NCBI GenBank assembly: GCA_050261415.1
Contig: JBLNDG010000053.1
Coordinates: forward strand, 1 to 7,471
From: JBLNDG01 sp050261415
GTDB taxonomy: Bacteria; Bacillota; Clostridia; Lutisporales; Lutisporaceae
DNA length: 7,471 nt
Direction: 5' to 3'
Both the position numbers and the translations under genes were made by a program. The notes under the pieces were generated by a model that made no database searches, had not been told where the DNA came from, and was given only the letters and a program-made list of their open reading frames with translations. Of this stretch, positions 4,930 through 7,471 are shown piece after piece. Every line of letters begins with the position of its first letter. Within the stretch, counting starts at the first letter, position 1.

Positions 4930-5784
4930 AAACAACATGATAAGAAAATTGCGGGCGGCGATTTTACCCATGAGGTTCCTGCAAAGTGCAAAAAACTGAA
5001 GGATGAAATAGGCATATTGGCAAACTCACTGGATGCAATGCAAAAATCCATCGGTGTACTTATAAAAGGGGTTGCCGATGAAGCCACCACCGTCAAAAAT
5101 ACTGTTGAACTTGCCGGTAAGCATATGTCGGAACTAAATATAAGGATTGAAGAGGTATCGGCAACAACGGAGGAGCTTTAAAAATTACTGCAAGCGTTAG
5201 ATGAATCCAAGAGTGTAGAAAAGATAAACGAACTTGCTGACGCAATCCTTCAGGTTACATCCCAGACGAATCTTCTCGCTTTAAATGCAGCAATTGAGGC
5301 AGCAAGAGCAGGAGAAGCAGGTAGGGGGTTTGCTGTTGTAGCTGATGAAATAAGAAAACTTGCTGAGAATTCAAAGAATACGGTAAATCAAATTCAGGAA
5401 ATTACAAAGACTGTGATTCAATCTGTTGAGAATCTTTCGGCCAGTTCCAACAGCCTGCTGACATTTATGTCCAGCAACGTTAATAATGATTATGAAATGA
5501 TGCTGAATGCTACGGAGCAATATAAAAAGGATGCCGAGTTTGTTGATAACCTTGTAACAGATTTTTCAGCTACCTCGGAAGAGTTGGCTGCCTCAATGCA
5601 GAACATGGTTAAGGCAATAAATGAAATAACAGCATCGGCAAATGAAGGTGCAGAAGGTACTTCAAATATCGCTCACGATACCAGCATAATAGTTGGAATG
5701 GCAAACGAAGTCAGCAAGCAGGCAAATATGTCCAAGCTAAGCGCTGACAAGCTTAACGAAATGGTTGCAAACTTTAAGGTATGA
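4930..5784 (+). pseudogene. Methyl-accepting chemotaxis protein remnant: 5'-truncated, internally deleted, in-frame stop
   Basis: An intact MCP has a periplasmic sensor, two membrane segments, a HAMP domain and a long cytoplasmic signalling coiled coil that controls CheA. Here the readable frame (from after TAG 4927-4929) starts in mid-HAMP with KKIAGGDFTHEVP (4942-4980) and KDEIGILANSLDAM, runs to IEEVSATTEEL, then hits TAA at 5179-5181. The same frame continues as KLLQALDESKSVEKINELAD, the conserved hairpin tip with EAARAGEAGRGFAVVADEI (from 5296) and a typical C-terminus, NEMVANFKV. Relative to related receptors as I recall them, about 60-70 residues (methylation helix 1 region) are missing exactly at the TAA. 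No sensor or membrane segment precedes it; the deacetylase terminator is only about 13 bp upstream, and no promoter or ribosome site is seen. The downstream open part (ATG 5413) has no Shine-Dalgarno and is unlikely to be translated. Confidence 0.9.
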
Positions 5785-5802
5785 TAATTAATATATAAAG
5801 GG

Positions 5803-5847
5803 AGACCCGTCATATTAGCCTGCCGGCTTATGACGGGTCTTGCTTTT
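5803..5847 (+). terminator. Hairpin terminator after the chemotaxis receptor remnant
   Basis: AGACCCGTCATA (5803-5814) pairs perfectly with TATGACGGGTCT (5829-5840). An inner AGCC (5817-5820) pairs with GGCT (5825-5828) around TGCC, separated by a TT bulge, giving 16 bp in total. A short T-rich tail TTGCTTTT follows. It lies between the receptor stop (5784) and the convergent minus-strand gene stop (5862) and may serve both. Confidence 0.75.
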
Positions 5848-5861
5848 CACGCTTCAGAACT

Positions 5862-6119
5862 CTATTGGAAACTAAGGCGTTCAATTATAAACTTTCCGAA
5901 TAATATGTTTTCAATAACCGTATCCTTTAAATAAGGGGTAGGCATATCACAACTGCTGTTTGCCTTCTGAAGGAAATACAGTGCATCGCTTTCACCCTTA
6001 ACCTCAGCATAAAAAGTTCCGTTCTTGTAAAGCTTGTCGCCTATATGCAGCTTTAGGTCAACAAGTCCGATCTGTTCAAAAATGCTTTCTTCATCACTAT
6101 GTTTTCTTTTCCTGCGCAT
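5862..6119 (-). CDS. Hypothetical 85-residue protein
   Basis: I do not recognise this gene. The protein begins with a basic patch MRRKRKHSDEE, continues with alternating hydrophobic and charged residues (IFEQIGLVDLKLHIGDKLYK, then TFYAEVKGESDALYFLQ), and ends KFIIERLSFQ. There is no signal peptide, membrane helix or metal-binding Cys pattern; the two Cys-adjacent residues in NSSCDMPTPY are not a known motif. It looks like a small soluble alpha/beta protein. The ATG at 6119-6117 is preceded by GGGTGAT, which matches the GGTGAT part of the extended anti-Shine-Dalgarno complement, at short spacing. No strong promoter is seen upstream; TTGTCG in 6160-6175 on the minus strand lacks a good partner -10. 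The gene is convergent with the dead chemotaxis receptor, sharing its terminator region. Confidence 0.65.
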   Translation of the reverse strand: MRRKRKHSDEESIFEQIGLVDLKLHIGDKLYKNGTFYAEVKGESDALYFLQKANSSCDMPTPYLKDTVIENILFGKFIIERLSFQ

Positions 6120-6240
6120 ATCAAATCACCCAAAACCATTGTATTCAAATATCCCACACTTATATTTTCGACAAAAAAACATAAATGTTTATGCATAATT
6201 ACAGGTTAGGTCACAAAAACCTCAATTCATATGATTACTG

Positions 6241-6269
6241 TTGACAAAATATAACAGTATTTATATAAT
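6241..6269 (+). promoter_or_regulatory. Consensus sigma-A promoter of the TadZ/CpaE-like gene
   Basis: TTGACA (6241-6246) and TATAAT (6264-6269) are separated by exactly 17 bp, a perfect match in both hexamers and in spacing. Transcription should start near 6276, giving a leader of about 113 nt before ATG 6389. It is the strongest promoter in the window. Confidence 0.9.
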
Positions 6270-6285
6270 TTATATAAAACTGTTA
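6252..6285 (+). promoter_or_regulatory. Operator-like inverted repeat over the promoter
   Basis: TAACAGT (6252-6258) and ACTGTTA (6279-6285) form a perfect 7-bp inverted repeat with 20 bp between. The arms lie in the -35/-10 spacer and just past the start site, so a bound dimer would block polymerase. Between the arms TTATATAA occurs twice (6261-6268 and 6270-6277). AAACTGTT recurs once more at 6361-6368 in the leader. Confidence 0.5.
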
Positions 6286-6354
6286 AAGTATGGTAAACAC
6301 ACCGATAACACATATCTAGAATTATATATAAAAGAAATTGAAAAGTCAAAATTA

Positions 6355-6382
6355 CCTACGAAACTGTTTAATTAGTAGGGAG
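6355..6382 (+). promoter_or_regulatory. Ribosome site with possible occluding hairpin
   Basis: AGGGAG (6377-6382) lies 6 nt before ATG 6389. CCTAC (6355-6359) can pair with GTAGG (6375-6379), covering the first bases of the site around a 15-nt loop. The stem is only 5 bp, so its effect is uncertain. Confidence 0.4.
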
Positions 6383-6388
6383 AATGCT

Positions 6389-7471
6389 ATGAGAGTATTG
6401 CTGGCTTTAAACCACGAAGAAATCGAGGAATTCATTTCATATTTGCCTGGTATAGAGATCTTAGCCATAATCAAGGACAAGCACTCTTTATTAGAGTTTT
6501 TTAAAACCAATGGCTGCGATTTGGTCATATTGGAAAACGAGCTTCCCGGCAGTGAGAGCATGGAGGAGGTCATTGCACTTCTAGTTTCGGATAAATCGAG
6601 GATACAAAGGATCGTATATTTATATGGGGAATATGATGAAAATTGTGATGCTTTCATACAGTTCCTAAGAGAGAATGGGATAAATGATTGTTTTATCGGC
6701 ACGGAGATAACATCAAGAGATATTGAAAGGCTAATTTATAATCCGGCTGGGATGAAGAATTTATATGAAGGGAATGAAGATGGCCATAGATTACCCTTTC
6801 TACGGTTCAAATCATCCTCATACAAAAAGGAAAGCCGGAAGGTTGTAAAGGCTCAAGGCAAGTCTGTAATATCCATTATATCAAACAATGCAACAGGAAA
6901 ATCGCATACTGCATGGAACCTGGGCTACTGCTTTTCAAAACGAGGGTATGATACCAGTATTTTCAACATTGATAGGGGTTATTCCGCAAATCTTTACTGG
7001 CATATTGATGAAATATATTATGAACTGCTGAATTATGCCATAGCGAAAAATAAACATAAAAAGATACTGGAGGATTGTTTCAGGATAAAGAATCTAAATG
7101 TAATAACCGGCAAGCTCGGAGATCAAAATGAAATAAAGACAGATGACTTTGCCAAGCTTCTGTATAACATACGCACTCAATCTGATATTACGCTTATTGA
7201 TACGAAAACCGGATTATCAGAAAATACAAAGCATGCTATTAAGAATTCCACCTATGATTTACTGGTATTCGATTGCGATATAATGCATTATCACATGAAT
7301 ATGGTAATGGTAGAAAATCTTAGGGATGAGTTTGTGCCTGAAAAAACGATAGCAATCATAAACAATACCAATATAAAGTCTTCAAGTCATAAATTCATAT
7401 ATAACGAAATTAAAAGTACAGGTTTGCCCTTCAAGGATATCCTGCCCATCAGCTCATGTGGCCTAATAAGC
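6389..7471 (+). CDS. TadZ/CpaE-like protein: receiver-like domain plus ParA/MinD-type P-loop ATPase (partial)
   Basis: The first 361 codons are open to the window edge; the 3' end is missing. Residues 1 to about 115 resemble a response-regulator receiver: MRVLLA, then CDLVILENELPG, where the usual phospho-acceptor Asp position is Glu49. Residues 158-361 resemble a ParA/MinD-class ATPase: SVISIISNNATGKSH (P-loop 166-173 with Lys171), then FNIDRG (192-197, position of the Walker A' Asp), and ITLIDTKTGL (Walker B Asp271). The signature Lys of the deviant Walker A (KGGxGKT) is absent; NNATGKS stands instead. This domain order is that of TadZ/CpaE, proteins that place Flp/Tad pilus machinery at a cell site. 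Related proteins also occur in clostridial conjugative elements, so the pathway is not settled without the next genes. Start ATG 6389 is supported by AGGGAG and a perfect upstream promoter. Confidence 0.75.
   Translation, partial: MRVLLALNHEEIEEFISYLPGIEILAIIKDKHSLLEFFKTNGCDLVILENELPGSESMEEVIALLVSDKSRIQRIVYLYGEYDENCDAFIQFLRENGINDCFIGTEITSRDIERLIYNPAGMKNLYEGNEDGHRLPFLRFKSSSYKKESRKVVKAQGKSVISIISNNATGKSHTAWNLGYCFSKRGYDTSIFNIDRGYSANLYWHIDEIYYELLNYAIAKNKHKKILEDCFRIKNLNVITGKLGDQNEIKTDDFAKLLYNIRTQSDITLIDTKTGLSENTKHAIKNSTYDLLVFDCDIMHYHMNMVMVENLRDEFVPEKTIAIINNTNIKSSSHKFIYNEIKSTGLPFKDILPISSCGLIS

Noticed and set aside
5413..5784. Free-standing small protein made of the chemotaxis receptor tail
   Set aside because: There is no Shine-Dalgarno at ATG 5413, and the same frame extends upstream with conserved receptor sequence through the signalling tip, so it is a fragment of the broken gene.
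6180..6193. Palindrome CATAAA-TG-TTTATG as an operator
   Set aside because: It is short and AT-rich in an AT-rich gap, not positioned on a recognisable promoter, and likely by chance.
6352..6702. Minus-strand open frame of 116 aa
   Set aside because: It is antisense to the well-supported TadZ/CpaE-like gene, has no ribosome site, and is Ser/Ile-rich as expected of an antisense shadow.
1..7471. CRISPR array, tRNA or insertion sequence
   Set aside because: No regularly spaced repeats, no tRNA-like cloverleaf with TTCGA arm, and no transposase motifs or terminal inverted repeats with target duplications were seen on either strand.

Overview
The window reads as chromosomal DNA of a spore-forming, low-GC Gram-positive anaerobe of the class Clostridia. 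The reasons are strong AGGAGG-type ribosome sites, AT-rich intergenic DNA, an alpha/beta-type small acid-soluble spore protein, a DUF4364 protein, a divergent YchF paralog of a kind I associate with Clostridia, and a methyl-accepting chemotaxis protein (MCP) remnant in the style of cellulolytic clostridia. Genus is not decidable from the sequence alone. No tRNA, rRNA, CRISPR array, transposase or phage gene is visible.

Layout. Positions 1-149 hold a compact three-way-junction RNA fold followed by a rho-independent terminator; no gene for it to regulate follows on that strand. A YchF-like ATPase is on the minus strand (148-1236). A peptidase C26 / glutamine-amidotransferase-like hydrolase is on the plus strand, starting at a TTG codon (1461-2198), and converges on a minus-strand DUF4364 winged-helix protein (2213-2737). 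Upstream of that lie a structured, terminator-rich intergenic stretch (2789-2902) and the minus-strand spore protein gene (2904-3128).

A small histidine- and arginine-rich protein gene (3380-3568, minus) sits between its own terminator and a divergent intergenic region. That region also drives a lipoprotein polysaccharide deacetylase (3757-4881, plus). Right after the deacetylase terminator lies the wreck of a chemotaxis receptor (4930-5784): its sensor half is missing, the interior is deleted and there is an in-frame stop. An unrecognised 85-residue protein (5862-6119, minus) converges on it. Finally a textbook promoter (TTGACA, 17 bp, TATAAT) wrapped in an inverted repeat precedes the first 361 codons of a TadZ/CpaE-like protein (6389 to the window end). 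This protein joins a receiver-like domain to a P-loop ATPase, and it probably opens an operon that continues outside the window.

The genes are mostly single-gene transcription units separated by hairpin terminators, with no evident shared pathway. Two themes recur: sporulation or cell envelope (spore protein, polysaccharide deacetylase lipoprotein) and regulation or nucleotide-switch proteins (YchF, DUF4364, TadZ-like). The items most worth a second look are the three-way-junction RNA, the small histidine-rich protein, the MCP deletion junction, and the operator-like promoter with the TadZ-like protein whose phospho-acceptor position is Glu.
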